This document shows positions 15,943-16,196 of a DNA stretch of 16,196 bases, one piece after another. Source of the stretch: Spirochaetia bacterium (GTDB taxonomy: Bacteria > Spirochaetota > Spirochaetia > Treponematales > Breznakiellaceae); NCBI GenBank assembly GCA_025997755.1, contig BNVA01000028.1:1-16196 (forward strand). Reading direction: 5' to 3'. Below the pieces are notes generated by a model, which was not told where the DNA came from, did not search any database, and saw only the letters and a program-made list of their open reading frames with translations. How positions within the stretch are numbered: position 1 is the first letter of the stretch; every line of letters begins with the position of its first letter. The translations under genes and the position numbers were made by a program.

Positions 15943-16126
15943 ATTATAGAAGAAAAATACTTATTTGTATAGTAGAAAGATGCATATAAACTATTCATAC
16001 AATCAAATTAATAACAGAAAAAAACAGGCTGGGAGACCACTTCGTTTTACAAATTATGTTTGTTATCATTTCTACAAAACTACCGTCAACCCGTACATAA
16101 AAATATATATTATCCCTTTGTATAAG

Positions 16127-16144
16127 GCTGTCCGTATGGACAGT
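16127..16144 (+). other. Hairpin before the last gene
   Basis: GCTGTCC and GGACAGT (six Watson-Crick pairs plus one G-T) flank a GTAT loop, followed by CATTTTT. It could be a weak terminator or a leader hairpin for the gene starting at 16169. Confidence 0.45.
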
Positions 16145-16168
16145 CATTTTTAACATAAGGGGATAAGA

Positions 16169-16196
16169 ATGAACAATTTAAACTCGATTCTTATTG
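16169..16196 (+). CDS. Start of a gene, possibly single-stranded DNA-binding protein (partial)
   Basis: Only nine codons are visible (MNNLNSILI), cut by the window end. The ATG has AAGGGGA five bases upstream, a strong ribosome site. The residues resemble SSB N-termini, in which a line such as NSILIEGNL begins the OB fold. With so few residues this is a suggestion only; the start itself is well supported by the ribosome site. Confidence 0.4.

Noticed and set aside
1..16196. CRISPR array or insertion sequence with terminal repeats
   Set aside because: No regularly spaced repeats and no transposase with flanking inverted ends; the Rpn gene has no visible terminal repeats.

Overview
The window looks like a stretch of a spirochaete chromosome, most likely a host-associated Treponema. 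This is inferred from the Gram-negative tripartite pump genes, a lipoprotein adaptor, the Rpn-type and PIN-type accessory genes, moderate GC with AT-rich spacers, and a possible SSB start at the right edge. No rRNA or complete tRNA is present, so the assignment rests on gene style only.

Left part (1-6379), almost all on the minus strand. A three-gene operon runs leftward from 6379: a very short HlyD-like membrane adaptor, a C39-peptidase ABC exporter and a second ABC exporter with the N-terminal region typical of NHLM/NHLP-type bacteriocin export. Together they should cleave double-glycine leaders and export a ribosomally made peptide, but no precursor peptide gene is visible here. Beyond the operon lie a 37-bp near-perfect palindrome and an AAA_14/DUF4143 ATPase. 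At bases 1-72 there is an exact inverted copy of 24 codons from the second exporter's ATPase domain. The two copies face each other across about 1.9 kb, so this is either an invertible segment, a truncated duplicate or an assembly chimera.

Centre (6380-13910). A divergent promoter region holds a 20-bp imperfect palindrome that should be a TetR-family operator. To its right, one plus-strand operon encodes a double TetR-family regulator, a TolC-like outer-membrane channel, a lipoprotein periplasmic adaptor, an RND (HAE1-type) pump and a small PII-like/ferredoxin-fold protein overlapping the pump gene by one base. The regulator carries a run of 13 G inside its first effector domain. Loss or gain of one G truncates it, so both the pump and the divergent peptide exporter could be phase-variable.

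Right part (13911-16196) looks like a decaying accessory zone. It contains the 3' half of a tRNA-Phe-like sequence, strong small palindromes, a PIN-domain toxin whose antitoxin gene is broken by a stop and a frameshift, and an Rpn/PD-(D/E)XK nuclease gene interrupted by a single in-frame TAA. The final 28 bases are the start of a new plus-strand gene whose nine visible residues resemble an SSB N-terminus.
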